Below are positions 45,300-57,664 of a stretch of DNA of 64,000 nucleotides, in pieces. The DNA is taken from the NCBI GenBank assembly GCA_032191485.1, contig JAVDOI010000004.1, positions 19,456,943 to 19,520,942 on the forward strand, written 5' to 3'. Numbering within the stretch: the stretch's first letter is position 1; each line of letters starts with the position of its first letter. Under the pieces are notes generated by a model, which saw only the letters and a program-made list of their open reading frames with translations, did no database searches and had not been told where the DNA came from. This stretch comes from Leptoclinus maculatus. Taxonomy: Eukaryota > Chordata > Actinopteri > Perciformes > Stichaeidae. The position numbers were made by a program, and so were the translations under genes.

Positions 45300-48200
45300 G
45301 CTGAGCTCTAGAGTGCAGTCAGTGGGTTCAGCTCTAAACTGCACACACACAAAACACACTGACACACATCCATTTGCAAAAATGTCCTGTGAATGCAACA
45401 ACAAGACAAAGCTGGGAAGCTGCCACAAAGTTCACTTCAACTGCAGCATTATGAAGCAGTATCAGCTGCTGTAAAGTCATGTCAAGACTGAGCGGAAAAA
45501 AATGTCTCTGTGCTTTGTAAACTCTTTTGCCGGGGCCTTTATTGTCAGCACAACCCGTTTCAACAAAAGGTGTTCTCCATTGAGAATAAGCCAGATTTAT
45601 TAAAGGGGAAGCTGCAGGACTGTGAGGCAGAGATAACCCGCACTGAAAAAGTTCTTCTTCGTTCTTCTTTGTACTCCCATGTGACTGCGGAGTTGTGCAT
45701 CTGTGAGATTTAGAAAAGTAGAAAAAGCCTGTGTAGGATGTGTGTTTAGAGGCAAGAAGAGGGAGGATGTACTTGTTATAGTTGCCTGTTTTTGCTCAAC
45801 ACAATCTCAATCAACCACTTGAGAGGAAAGAGGGACGAATGCTTTGAGCGTTAAAGTGTGCCCTCCTCGAAAAAACACTTGTAAGTAACCGAGCCTTCAG
45901 ATTTCCAACAGAAGGCTGTTTAAAGAGACATGTGCCACAAATACAAACAAAATCAAAGAGAGGAACAATTATTTGAAGAATATCAAGGAATACTTTGAGC
46001 AGGTGATTGACAGACAACTGCACCGCAGACTTAGTCAGAATTGTCACATTTTGAAGAAGAAGAAACAATAACTGAACTTTGCAAGTAGATAAACCACAGC
46101 AGACAATGTGTGACGAGTAAACATACCATTAATGTTGTTCACAAGGAGCTAGGCTTTAGGGATTTGGCATAGACAGTGAGTGAGAGGGAGAGACAGAGAG
46201 GGAGTAGTTTGGTTTTTTTCCAGTTGCTATTTAGGTATTAGCTGAGAGTCAAGGGACGGGGAAGCTGAGACAAAAGCTTAACCAGTTAAATAAATGATGC
46301 TTCAATCTCGTGAGGTTTTAGATTTGCTAAGGATGGGGATTTAGCATCTTGATTACCACCGATTGCTTCTGTTTTGTGTTTGTCTGTGTTGAAATGCTGA
46401 AATAATGCTGTAGAAGCAGATGCGTCAACAGTTCTCAGATGCAGAAGCCGTTTCAGGTTTGATAAAGTGACGAAAGCGAATGGAAAAAAGGAATTAGCGT
46501 AATTATAATTCTTCCAATCTCCCCAAACACGCTGTAATTTATATCCATCGTATCACAACCAATTAACTCTACCGTTATGTTAAATATTACTCATTACAAT
46601 ATTGCCCTCCATTCCACTTCTTCTCCATTCCTCTTCTAATGTTGTTTGCTTTTGATTTATTTGTGTTACGTCTCAGTGTGGAGTGGTTTCACAGGTTGCC
46701 ATTTGCAAGTGCCAAGTCGTCACCTCTGAGAGTGTTCACTTGGCAGATCTTAGTGTATATGAAGTGAGAGAAGCTTTTAAAATCCAAAGGGAGGACAGCA
46801 GTGCATTAGCCAGAATGATAATGGAAAATATCTCAAATGGCGGAATGCATTCTTTGTTTTACACTAGAAAAAAAGTATGCACTGCTGAATAACCAGATTT
46901 CATTTATTCGCACACTTAAATGTTCACAGATAATACAATTTAAATACTTCAATTTAATACATCATTTTTATTCCATCTCTTTAAGGCACTGGCTTGGCTG
47001 AAAGGCATACTCTAAACAACAAACACATTCAAGGCAAACAGCAACCTGTACATGAGTGAAGCAACCTTGAGAGAAACTGTAATCTCGTCTGCTTTTGGAC
47101 ACTCCGAAACCTTGAGCGTCAAATGTGATGCACGAGTACAGTAGGTATGTTATTTGTTTAATTTATACCCTCCACGGGAATTGTTCTGCCTTTTTATTTT
47201 AATTAAAAAAAAAAAAGAAATGCATATATGTATGTGTTTCTGACAGTTCCTGCATGGTGTTTCATTTTAAGTTCTGTCTCGCCAAGTGGGCGTTGCTGTG
47301 ATCTGCCCTCATGATTCCCGGAGAAAAAAAAAGTTATTAGGTGATCACAGCAAGCATTTTCCTCACATTACTCCCAGAAGGAGGCTTGTGAAAGTCAGGC
47401 AAAAGTCAGACAGAAAGCCTTGCAGAACAATTGGCCTGTGTCCTCACAGCAAGGTTGGCCCGTTTAAAACCATCACTTTGCTTTTTTTCTCGCGACTCGG
47501 GGGTTACAGTGCTGCCTGTGACCTCACCCGTCACCATTTAGCTGACAGCCACAGCATGGTAACCTTGTTAGACGCGGGGCCGAAATGGCTTTTCCCTCAT
47601 AGATAACAATCAGTGTGTCTGTGAACTTCGATATGACACAAATATGAACAAAACTGCAGCTCCATAGTAAAGCCTACACTGGAGAACATCAAGCATGGAC
47701 AGTTTCACAGGGCAGTTCCCTGTCATAAAACCTTGTTATGTCTGAGGGAATTTCTTTGGCAATGTCTCAAGCCACTTCTAAAAATGCCCCAAGTGGACGA
47801 TCGTTTTTCCTCTTTCTCTCAGGACTTTTTTTTCTTTCTTACTAAATAACTTTTCCTTGTGTCACATCGCTAGTTATGTAAACATCACTCCTTTCAGATT
47901 TCACGTAAGAATTGAAAACAGCTGCTGTCGCCGTCCATAGGGGGCAAAACTGTTCTTTTTCACCTTTGTTACAATTTGTAAAGTCATAGTGAAGAGCCTT
48001 AGAGGCGGCATTGGAAGCCCTCTGTGCTCTGTCACAGTCACATCGTCAGAACTGTGTGCAATTAAAAGCAAGACAGGTCGAAATTAGGGGTCAAGTTCTC
48101 CACTCTCAAACCGGGAGGGCCCTTTTCAGCACAGTTATGTGTCTACTTTTGAACCAAACCAACAGACATAAGCTCTGACTCAGTATATATTTATAACAAC

Positions 48201-49555
48201 ACATACTGCACTTATTTTCATAGTGAAGAGTGTTACAGTTTGAACTTGACATGTCCCTTCAGCCTTACATCATAAACTATCTTTAACTACATCAAGGATT
48301 TTCCCCACCATTTTAGGCGAAAGGGTGCTCTGGGTTTAATGAGTAGCTGTTGATGCAATGTACTAGAACACTGGGATGTGCATTATGGATAAAAAAAACA
48401 CTGAAAATCTGGCCTACAGTGCAGTTGCTCAAGAAGGACTTCATCATACAGCTCGTAGATCAAACTGACAAAAGGGTCTGGAGCAGCTGTAGTGTTTTTT
48501 TCAGAGTAAAAACAATAATTTTAGCTGAATTTCAGCATTGACCCCCTACCAGATTAATTTGAGCAATCTCAATGTATGACTCAGACCCCACTGACTCTCT
48601 CTCTCAACTGTTGCCTTTCAGCTCGGCGGCTCTGTTTATCGTCAATTGGCTTGGTAATGTGATATACGGCACCGCAGCAATGGCTGACATGCTATCAGTA
48701 ATGCCATGAATTTAAAGAAAATCGACATGTTGGACGCAGGTTTGATACCAGTGAAACTTCCTGCTCCCGATAATGAAAGAAACCTGATTTATTATTGGCC
48801 GCTTGTGTGGCATTCGTTCTGTGTGAGGAAAAAAAACAATAAGAACAAAGGTCTTAACTGGGAATAAGAATGCGCATATGCTTGGCTGCTGCACAAGGCA
48901 ACTCTGCATTAGTCAAGCGGAAACACACAACAGAGTGCTAGTAAACAGCCAAAAATATGATGGAAAACACCACTCCAAAAGGGCTGATTAAGTGGAAGAA
49001 AAAAACATATTACAATAAAATAACTGCCAGATTTCCTCCCAATTCAACTAATATTGGGAACACATATTTTTGGAAAACAAAAAGGATTTACAAAAGCTGG
49101 GCTAGTGCAAGTAATCTTCATATGTAGAGTTGATGTATTGCAACAGGATCCCACTGGAAGAAATAAAGGGACATGCCACAAAAATTCAGACAATCTGTCG
49201 TCACTGTTCCATGGCCACATGGTCCCCTATTGGAGAAACACGCGTTTATTACTTATTGAACCCTGTAGTATTTTGTACAACAACAACCTTCACTGTAAAT
49301 TTGATATAATGACTGAATCATTCATGTGAGAAAAGATGACATAAGACTCAGCCTGGTCTTCTCAAATTTCAAAGAATGACAAAAATGCAAATAACCATAA
49401 TGCAAATATGGGCTCCAAGCAAGAGTAGTTCAAAACGTCACCACATGAGTAATAAAGATATCAAATACGGGTGTCAAATTGAGCTTTTGACCCTTTTAAG
49501 GTTTAAAAGCAGAATCTCAGATTCTCCCAGGATTTTTTTTCTCTTCACCTAGGTG
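45300..49555. other. Unique non-coding sequence
   Basis: 46490-46620 is repeat-free and AT-motif-rich (gaattagcgtaattataatt, caaccaattaactc) and could be regulatory. 47206-47217 is an A run. Several 60-106-codon frames occur, none protein-like. Confidence 0.5.
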
Positions 49556-49560
49556 GGTGT

Positions 49561-49832
49561 CTATGGAAGCCCATTCCTGCCAGCAAAAAAAAAAATAAGA
49601 TCACTAAAAAAAAAAATGTAATTCACAAAAAAAAAAAATCTGAAATACAGATGATGTTTCACATGGATTGTACTGAGCAAACGCACCCTTGAAGCTCTGG
49701 AGTATAAAGAATGAAACCAATGTGGCTGAGGTGGCGACCAATAAACTATGGAAGCCCATTCACGCAAGCAAAAAAAAATAAAATAAGATCACCAAAAAAA
49801 AAAAGAATAATTAATTCACAAAAAAAAAAAAT
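49561..49832 (+). repeat. Direct repeat of about 80 bp
   Basis: 49561-49639 and 49746-49832 share ctatggaagcccattc, then gc(c/a)agc followed by an A run, then taagatcac(t/c), another A run, then aattcac and a third A run. The A-run lengths differ, and the second copy carries small insertions. Further aattcac-plus-A-run units follow to about 49880. Confidence 0.85.
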
Positions 49833-50067
49833 GAATTCACAAAAAAAAAAAAAAGAATAATAATTAATTCACAAAAAAATTATATATTTTTTTTTTTACT
49901 TTTTCTCTGTCAGCAAAAAAAAAAAAAAAAGAAGATGTTTCCAGTTGCTGTTTATTGGTCGCCACCTCAGCCACATTCTTTATACTCCAGAGCTGCTTCT
50001 TGCTTAACATTCTATTCAAGGGTGCGTTTGCTCAGTACAATCCATGTGAAACATCATCTGTATTTCA
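49641..50067. mobile_element. Fold-back inverted repeat with near-identical arms
   Basis: The left arm 49641-49746 and right arm 49950-50067 are reverse complements in three blocks of 53, 20 and about 26 bp with no substitution. They differ only by 21 extra bases in the right arm (about 49994-50014) and 9 in the left (near 49714-49722). The spacer 49747-49949 is A-rich. It could be two opposite copies of one short retroposon, a fold-back transposon, or a segmental inverted duplication. Sequence continuing to the right of the arm looks repeat-derived too. Confidence 0.85.
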
Positions 50068-50234
50068 TGTGTTGTAAAGCCACGTTTTAAAGAAGTCTTC
50101 AATGTACTCACAATCCATTCATATGTCATAGCTGCTTCTATGACTGTTGTGTTAGAGTATCTCATAATTTCGACTTTCTATAGCAACTGGAAAAATCTGG
50201 TCAGTGTTATGGTTACAGATGGATGCACCAAAAG

Positions 50235-50290
50235 TTTTTTTTTTTTTTTTTTTGCTGGTGGAAAAAAAGTAAAATAAAAAAAAAAAAAAA
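50235..50290. repeat. T19 run followed by A15 run
   Basis: T19 at 50235-50253, then gctggtggaaaaaaagtaaa, then A15 at 50276-50290. The gctgg word after the T run is the complement of the ccagc-plus-A word at 49579, so this may be the outer edge of the inverted structure to its left. Confidence 0.8.
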
Positions 50291-50299
50291 TTATTAGAA

Positions 50300-52730
50300 T
50301 TATAAATAAAATAAATATCTATAGACTGCAGCAACCAATCTCTAATATGTATTCATTCAAGTTTCTTGCAAAAATAAATTTTTAACAATGTTATATTTGA
50401 ACACATTATGAAAGCGCTTTATTTTCCCTTTGCTCAATACTGATTTTTACTGAGTAGATTTTGAACGTGCTATAATGTAAGTTAACGCAATCTCTTTTGA
50501 CGATAGCTGTTAGCTCTGTTTTAAGCGAGACTGCGTTAGGAAAAGACCCTGTGCTGTCAGCAGACGAGTCTGTCACTGTTAATACTTTGAGCAGTGTGCA
50601 TTGGAATTAACTAAAATATTTGTCTGACAATTGTCTGATCTAGTTGTTCCAAATGTTTTTTAAGTTGTTCCTCCACGGCTTATTTTAGACTTGCAGTTGT
50701 GACAAATGGCGAGCTTCTTCAGTGTGGCTGAAGGACTTCCAGACAGATGACATGTTCTGTGTGTGGCTGTGATGTTACCGTCTGTGCCACTAAGTGTCGA
50801 AGTAAAACTATCATGTGGCACGCCTGTGTTAATGTGACCGGCAAAATATTGGAAATGTGAGACTGACAGGCCGGTTGAAGACTGGCTGGTTTTGATTTGC
50901 AGGTGATTGATTGGTGCATCTATTAGATTTAGCTTTAGTTATATTTATTTCAATGTTCCAGGATTCATCTGTCCAGTGACACATATACCTAGAAGCTTGC
51001 ATGGATGTATAAATGTAAATTAATTACCAAAAAGAGGAATAAAGAGGATAATGTTTTATAGGTTTCATATAAAAAATGTTGAATGGTGTTTATTTCGTGT
51101 TTATTATTCTTATTATAACTTGAGGACCATTGCTGCTAATATCTTTGAACATTACAAACAACATAGATAAAACATACTGTCCTGGCAACGCCTGCTGAAC
51201 ATCTGGTGGTCCGTAGCAAAATGTGTTTAATCACTTTGCACCGCCTGCTGTGTTGACATACAACAGCAGAGCTCACAGTTTCTTGGTTTCTGCTTTGACA
51301 CTCCAGAGCTAAACCAAATAACAATATGTACCTCTACTGATGGAGAGGAGATACCAGGAAGAAGATTAGACAGAGATGTGGAGAGCAAAGCTATTGAAGA
51401 CCTTTTCTGCAGGAAGTTTCCTTCTCTGTCAATAGATGATGATTAATGATAATTAACACACTGGTGGGAGGTACACCTGCAGTTAATCTCAGATCACTTC
51501 CTGTGGCCAAACTTGTACACAGCAGCAACTTTTCTGCAAGCCACCCGGCCTTACAGTTGATCATGAGCCAAGTAACAGTAACTACATATTGATATATGCC
51601 GACACTATTTGAGGAAAGGCTACACTCTGGTTGTAATTCATCTCCTGTTGACATGAATCAGCCACAAAATTCAAGTCTTGAAGCACCGTCTCCTCCTACT
51701 CGTTTTTTTCTTGCTAATGAGAGGGACATATTGGGTCTGTGTTGATTTCTTGTGGGATCCAGAATTACTTATTACTCCCAAATTGACCTAAAAACAACAG
51801 TAACATTTACTGGGGATATTTCCTCAGTCAAAACCACGAGTGCAAGACCACAAACAAAACTAAGTGTTATTGGAAAGCACTGCAGACAAAACTATACTCT
51901 GTCTCTCAGGTCCTTAAAATCAAGCGCTTACAGTCTTTATACACAGTATGTGTGTGTGTGTGAGTGTGTTTGGGTGTGGTTGTATGTGTGTCCATTCAAG
52001 TGTGGGTGTCTGTCAACCTACAGTGTACATAGTGTCTACTTATGTATATATGTCACATGCACATGCTATGCTGGAAAAAATGGAAAAAGCACTTTCTTTC
52101 AGCAAGAGAATAATTGGTCTCTAGAGCCACTATGAGTGGCTCACGCATGTGAGGTAAGAGGGACTGACCTACACAAGCAAATACTAAGTGCCTCTATTAT
52201 TGATGATCTACACACAGAAAAAAAAATACTGGAGTATTTTCAGCCATTGCTAACTTTTCCTGGTGTTAAAAAATGAAACACCCTATGTCACAATTGATGT
52301 AATTTCTTAAGCCACTGGAATATTTTCTAAATACACAAATCCTTGTAATTATGGCTGCTTTCATGTCACATTTAAAGTTTAAGTATGCATTTATATCTTT
52401 CCCCAAATTAAAAAATGAACAGTACAATGAACGATTCAAATATTTTGACAGTCCTCAATTAGTTTGCTGCAGTATGTGTATTTTATCACTGTATACATAC
52501 AGTATGTTTTCATTGTCGGCCCCCATGTTTTTCTGGAGCATGCGCCATACTTCAGCATTCATCTTGGAAGATATATAGGAATGTCAATCGTCCTCAACTC
52601 TTTTTCCATTAATCCTTCAGTTGCGTTGGAGTTTGGCTGATTACTTTGTCGATGCATGCCTTGGAAGTAAGATGCAACTTCCCTGGGTGAGCTGCAGCAC
52701 ATGTGATTTACACTATCGATCCGACATCCT
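50300..52730. other. Unique non-coding sequence
   Basis: 51431-51452 has gatgatgattaatgataatta-like homeodomain words. 51948-51999 is a degenerate TG tract. Frames such as 51752-52135 (127 codons) cross that tract and are not protein-like. Confidence 0.5.
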
Positions 52731-52734
52731 GATT

Positions 52735-53060
52735 AGAATTTTTAATTAATGAAGGAGGCTAATTGCCTAGAGAGAGGAATCCGCCCGACCCTGAACAAGC
52801 CTCATGATTTGCGTTGCGGCACTGAGCCTAAGTTAATTGCTAGGCTGATTTGACTCGGCTTGCCAGAGATAATATGCTATGCCACGTTTGAGAAATTGAC
52901 CTCACTCTTTTCCGTTTTAAAGATCATAGGAGCCTATGGCAATGAGGGAGTGAATAAAAAGGGCGCCCCGTGGTGTGAAGTTACGTACATGTGAATTAGT
53001 GCCATAAACAAAGCATAAAACACACACCAGATTTTACCGAGCATGTGTGCCAAATGTAGC
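52735..53060. promoter_or_regulatory. Candidate conserved non-coding block
   Basis: Repeat-free with many short A/T cores in balanced context: tttttaattaatgaagg, gctaattgcc, taagttaattgctagg, cataaacaaagcataaaac (forkhead/Sox-like). It has no sustained open frame. The texture suggests an ancient enhancer. Not aligned to anything. Confidence 0.4.
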
Positions 53061-55660
53061 CAGTGTTTTGCTTATTTAGGTAATGGAAGTAAGATTCAGA
53101 GAGTTGGGAAATTGGAAGGGGAGGGGTTGCTTTGCGACAAAGTCTGATACCTTGACAATAATCCTTGCTTTTCCCAGAGCAGGGATAAGGGCCACTAGGG
53201 GTATTTCCGAAGCCTAAAGGCCTTCCATTAACTATTAATCTTCTCCTGGAGAGCAGTGGGGGAACTGTGGAGTCACAGCTGCCATCACACTGCTTCTTTA
53301 TTTATTTTTTTCTTACCCCCTTCTCCCCCCTGTTCCGCTGTTTCCATTGGCAAACAATCCACTGCTATGAGTCGGGCTAATTAATTTTAAATAAAATACA
53401 TTGGTTATGCATAATTTATGCTTAAAGCCCAGAGCTACCGGTGTTAGACAAATACACAAACTCCATACTGGATTACCAGCCACTTGAGCTGGGAGGAAGA
53501 GTGCTGGTCCTTGGCAAGTTATCAATGTCCACCCCTTGCATATTTTTAGGTTACAGTTATCCAAACCAAACAAACACTGTTGAATTCCAATTGAAGAACA
53601 AGCATTAAAAGTGTTTGATGTTTTCATAATGGGCAAGTTATATATCGGAGAGAAATTCCTGTATTATATATCTGGTCATTAACAAAGGTTATCCATTGTA
53701 ACCCTAGTACAATGAGTACAGGTGGCCAACAAGCTGGTCTTGAAGTTGTAAAACAAGTTTAGAAATCTTAAGCTGTGTTCATAAAACTATAGTTAGTGTG
53801 AACACATAGCTCTATTGCACACAAACTCTGCCCTCCAGTAGTCACTACCTTTTAAGGGGGGTTGCGCTGCTTTCTTTGACAACAACTTGACAGACAGCCT
53901 GTGACCTTGGATCTTGCCAAAATACAGGTTGCTGCTCGAACATTTTAGCATTAGGGGCAAGAGTACAAAAGTAACCCAAACCAAGCCTAAAAACTACCCA
54001 ACCTCAAACAGCTTAGAACAAATGTAACAATATATAGAGGTAACCCACCAGGACCATAAAGAACAAAGGGAGAAGTTTGGGTTTGGTCAAAGCATATGCT
54101 GCTGCTGTCTACATCAATGAGCAAGCAGTGAGAGCAAAGTGACAGAGCACACCAATAATGTTCTTGCTTTGTTGAATTCAGTGCCACAAAATTAACCTAA
54201 ATGTATCTGTACATTTGGTTGGCAATTGGAGCCGTGTTGTATTTCCATCCATTTAAGATACAGACAACAGTTCAGAGTGGGACTGTACAGTCGGCGAGTG
54301 GTTTGTGGCCTGCATGCTTTATTCTTCTTTTTTTACTTTATTTGTTGACAGCATCCTTTTCGTTAGCGATAGCCAAATCCCGGGACCTGCAATAACTTTG
54401 TGTCGGTATAATACAATTAATCAGGCACATGATCTACAGCGTTTTCACTCTTGGCTCTTTTTGCTATTCTTGGTTGATTATTCTTATGTGCCTGTGCTCC
54501 ATTGAAGAGATGGTAATTAGGCCTTAGGCTTTCCGAAAAAAAACAGAAATCTAAAATATTTTGACCATGGAGTAAAGGATAGTTAGTATTTTCCAGTGCA
54601 GCTGACAAATGTTTACCAGACAATGAGAAAGTTAAAGTGCGGTTTGGTTTTAAAATATGCTCTGTAAAGGCCACAGGCTTATAAAGCTGTCACTGGCCGT
54701 TGTCAGTGCTTTTGTTGGTTTAAGCCTCTGGCGGCCAGTGGTTTTGCCTCAGTTGTACCTGTTGACCTTCTTGAGAAAGCAGCTATAAGGACTTTGCTGA
54801 GGCTTGTGCCCTGGCTTAGTATACCCCCGAAACATAAGAAACTTCCACCTCTTTCCCAGCCTTCTCCTCTAGCTATTGGCATCCGAGTTTGAAGCACTCT
54901 ACACAGGGCCGAGATTTATGGCCAACTGGAGCGAGTAGACGGGGAAAGCACTCATTTCAGCATGGAATAAAAACACTTTTCAGGTGGTTATTGTACGGAA
55001 ACCAAGAAAAATACAAGACAACTTTTACAGAGCCACAGACCAGACTGCATAAATAGCAGTATACATCGCTCAAGTAATAACTACAGCCTTGGCATGTGCT
55101 ATTTTGGTGAAGCAAATTCTTTTTCATTTCTCTTTGAGGTGTCTTTTCTAGCAGCTGTTTTATCTTGCAGACAGGACCATAGCGATCTAACTGATGTCCT
55201 GTTGTGGGCAAGCAAGAGAGGATCAGTTTTTTATGAATTGGCCCACCCAAGGAAGGGAACAAACATACAATGAGATTCTACATTATGTTGATTTGAGTGA
55301 CACATTGAAGAATGACCATCTTCCAGGGAAACTGTGGGCCGAGAAGCAGCTAGACAGACAAGAAAAGGAGAAAGGGGCAGCAGGGGAGAAAAATGGAGGA
55401 GGATGAAAAAGGAAGAAACATTCCCAAGCTGGCCTGGTTAATTGCACAGGATTGGAAACAGATGTACAGCCGCAGTGACGTTATCAGAGTAGACCTTGAA
55501 AGTCCTTCTGGTTTGAGGGGAAGGGGGATCCGAAGACTTGAGGAAGACGGCGATAGACAGGAGGGATGACAAAGAAAGAAAATAGGGAAGATTGAACGGT
55601 GCTGTGGCATGCGAGTAGGCAAAGGAGCAAAGTAACAGATAATGAGGGGCAGGGCTATTT
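53060..55660. other. Unique non-coding sequence
   Basis: 53295-53312 is T-rich. 55365-55600 is purine-rich on the + strand. No exon or repeat family is recognised. Confidence 0.5.
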
Positions 55661-55671
55661 GAGGCTTTGAT

Positions 55672-55684
55672 GGGGGGGGGGGGG
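55672..55684. repeat. G13 homopolymer
   Basis: Uninterrupted run of G. Confidence 0.9.
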
Positions 55685-55839
55685 AAGAGATAACTACAAG
55701 AACGTACAGACATCAAGGAAATTGACTCAAAGTGGACGCAGACCAATGTGTTGATTAATATGCATTTTTGATTTATGTGCATTTTCCCCCATCTCTGAGT
55801 TGGTGCATCCAGATATTACCACTCCACATGTCTACCACT

Positions 55840-55925
55840 ACATTGTTCCTCCTTAATTAATTAAAATGGCTCCCTAATAATCTCAAAGCAGCAAATGAAG
55901 TTGTAACTTTATTACACAATCATTT
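55840..55925. promoter_or_regulatory. Homeodomain-motif cluster
   Basis: ccttaattaattaaaatgg followed by ccctaataatctc, ttattacac and caatcatttt within 80 bp: several TAAT cores in repeat-free sequence. It could be part of an enhancer; motif density alone is weak evidence in AT-rich DNA. Confidence 0.25.
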
Positions 55926-55929
55926 TCAC

Positions 55930-57490
55930 TGTAGACTCTCTTATACTATGACGATGAAAAACTTGAGTCTTGCTTTAGGAAAGGAACCTTTTTCTGTAGC
56001 AGATTTTATTTGCCTGGCCTGGGAGAGAAGGCAGAATATTTAGCTTCAGACAGAGCATGGAATAACATGAAATTGTGTAATTGAATAATATATATATATA
56101 TAAACCCTTGCGGGTTGGGCTCCTTAAATGCATATAATTAAATAAAATACATTCCACAATAAAATAAGTTTCTCACTTGTATCTTAAATCAGCTCGATAA
56201 TCCAAGTTACCACTTGCAGACCCATTTCACCGTGTAGTGTTTCTTTTGAGTTCAGCTGTAATTTGAAATGAGTTTAATGAATGTCCAGCTGAGCATTCAC
56301 TAAATATACTTAAATTATTGGAATTCACTTTCTCTACCACACATACAGTCGCATCACACACAGAAACACAACTTGACTTCCAAGTTACCTTTTATTCTGA
56401 CCTTTATCCAGTAAAAGGTTTTTGGTTCAGTTTCTGAGGAAAGCCACCTACTGTGCCAGGGTTGTGTGATTTGTGATTAGTGGGTGGATCTTAGAGCGAC
56501 GGGGCCCCAGGGCCCTCACTCTTATAATTACACTCCATCCCTGGGGAGGGACCCTAGAGTGACAGCAATGTAGCTCCCATTTTTACCAGGTCAGATTCGG
56601 CGATTGAGCACATCCTGTACCCTGCCAATGGCCCTTTCCCTTTAAAGAGTGATTCCCTAGGACCTTGGGACACAGGGACTAGCTCCACATTACCAGCAGG
56701 CACCTGTTCTCCAACCTACTTTAAGGCTGTGAGGCCATCACTTTCAGGCTGCTACTCCTGCTGTTAAATGCCATAAAATGTTTAAGAATCTGGAGGCATT
56801 TTTTTTAAGCATTCTTTTCCCAATCCTTAGAGAATAAGACACTACCAAGCCTTTCTTTATCATTTAACAATGCAGGCAATGTGTTTCATATTTTACAAGC
56901 CAAATGTTTGCTGTTCTGATGATATGCCTAAACCTGAAACATTCTGTGGAAGCAGGACAAAGGAAATGTCTAGAGCACAATAAATCTTGCAGAAATGTTA
57001 AACAGATGTGTTCAAATTTCTTCAGCACTTGAGGTTTCGGTAATCAATTGGAAAACATACCGTCTCACTCTGGAGGATGTGTAAACAGTGATTACAACTG
57101 GAGGTATTATTTCTAGATAATAAGATAATGCTTAAGCAACAGTAAAATGATCCCTCTGAACAGCGTTAAATGTTTTACATAAATAATTCCGGCAATGCAA
57201 ACTGCCAAGATAGACTGCCAAATCTATCCTGGGGGTTAAGTTACGCTCCATATCGTTCAAGATCTTCTAGATCTGCTACATTTAAACTATATCTTTACAT
57301 ACTTTACAAATAGTTGTTTGCTGCTATATATTAATGTTCAGAATGTTAAATACAGCTGCTAATAAAAGAGTAATGCAGCTCCTATAGTGTATAAAACCCA
57401 CACATGGTATGGCTTCTACTCATATTTGAAGGATCTGTTTTAATTTAAATGTATGTTATATTACACAGCACATCAGCTGGGGTTTGAACT
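55930..57490. other. Unique non-coding sequence
   Basis: 56088-56102 is a short AT run. 56470-56770 is GC-richer and repeat-free (gcgacggggccccagggccc, ccctggggagggaccctag) and might be conserved. Nothing coding. Confidence 0.5.
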
Positions 57491-57499
57491 GCATTTTCA

Positions 57500-57660
57500 T
57501 TGAGAAATCATTACATTTGGCCCATCTAAGGGGGGCGCGCGGTAATTGCTACAAAACTGCTCTCAAGTGGAGGTCCTTGGGAGAGAGCCTCTCTTTGTAA
57601 GCTGCGTGTTTTTCATGTCAGTTTAATTAATCACAGATATTCAGTTCTTAATCCCTTTCA
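57500..57660. promoter_or_regulatory. Candidate conserved non-coding block
   Basis: Contains ggggggcgcgcggtaattgc, a rare GC/CpG-plus-TAATTG junction, then ggagagagcctctctttg and gtttaattaatcacag. Repeat-free and without an open frame. Judged by eye. Confidence 0.3.
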
Positions 57661-57664
57661 TGTA

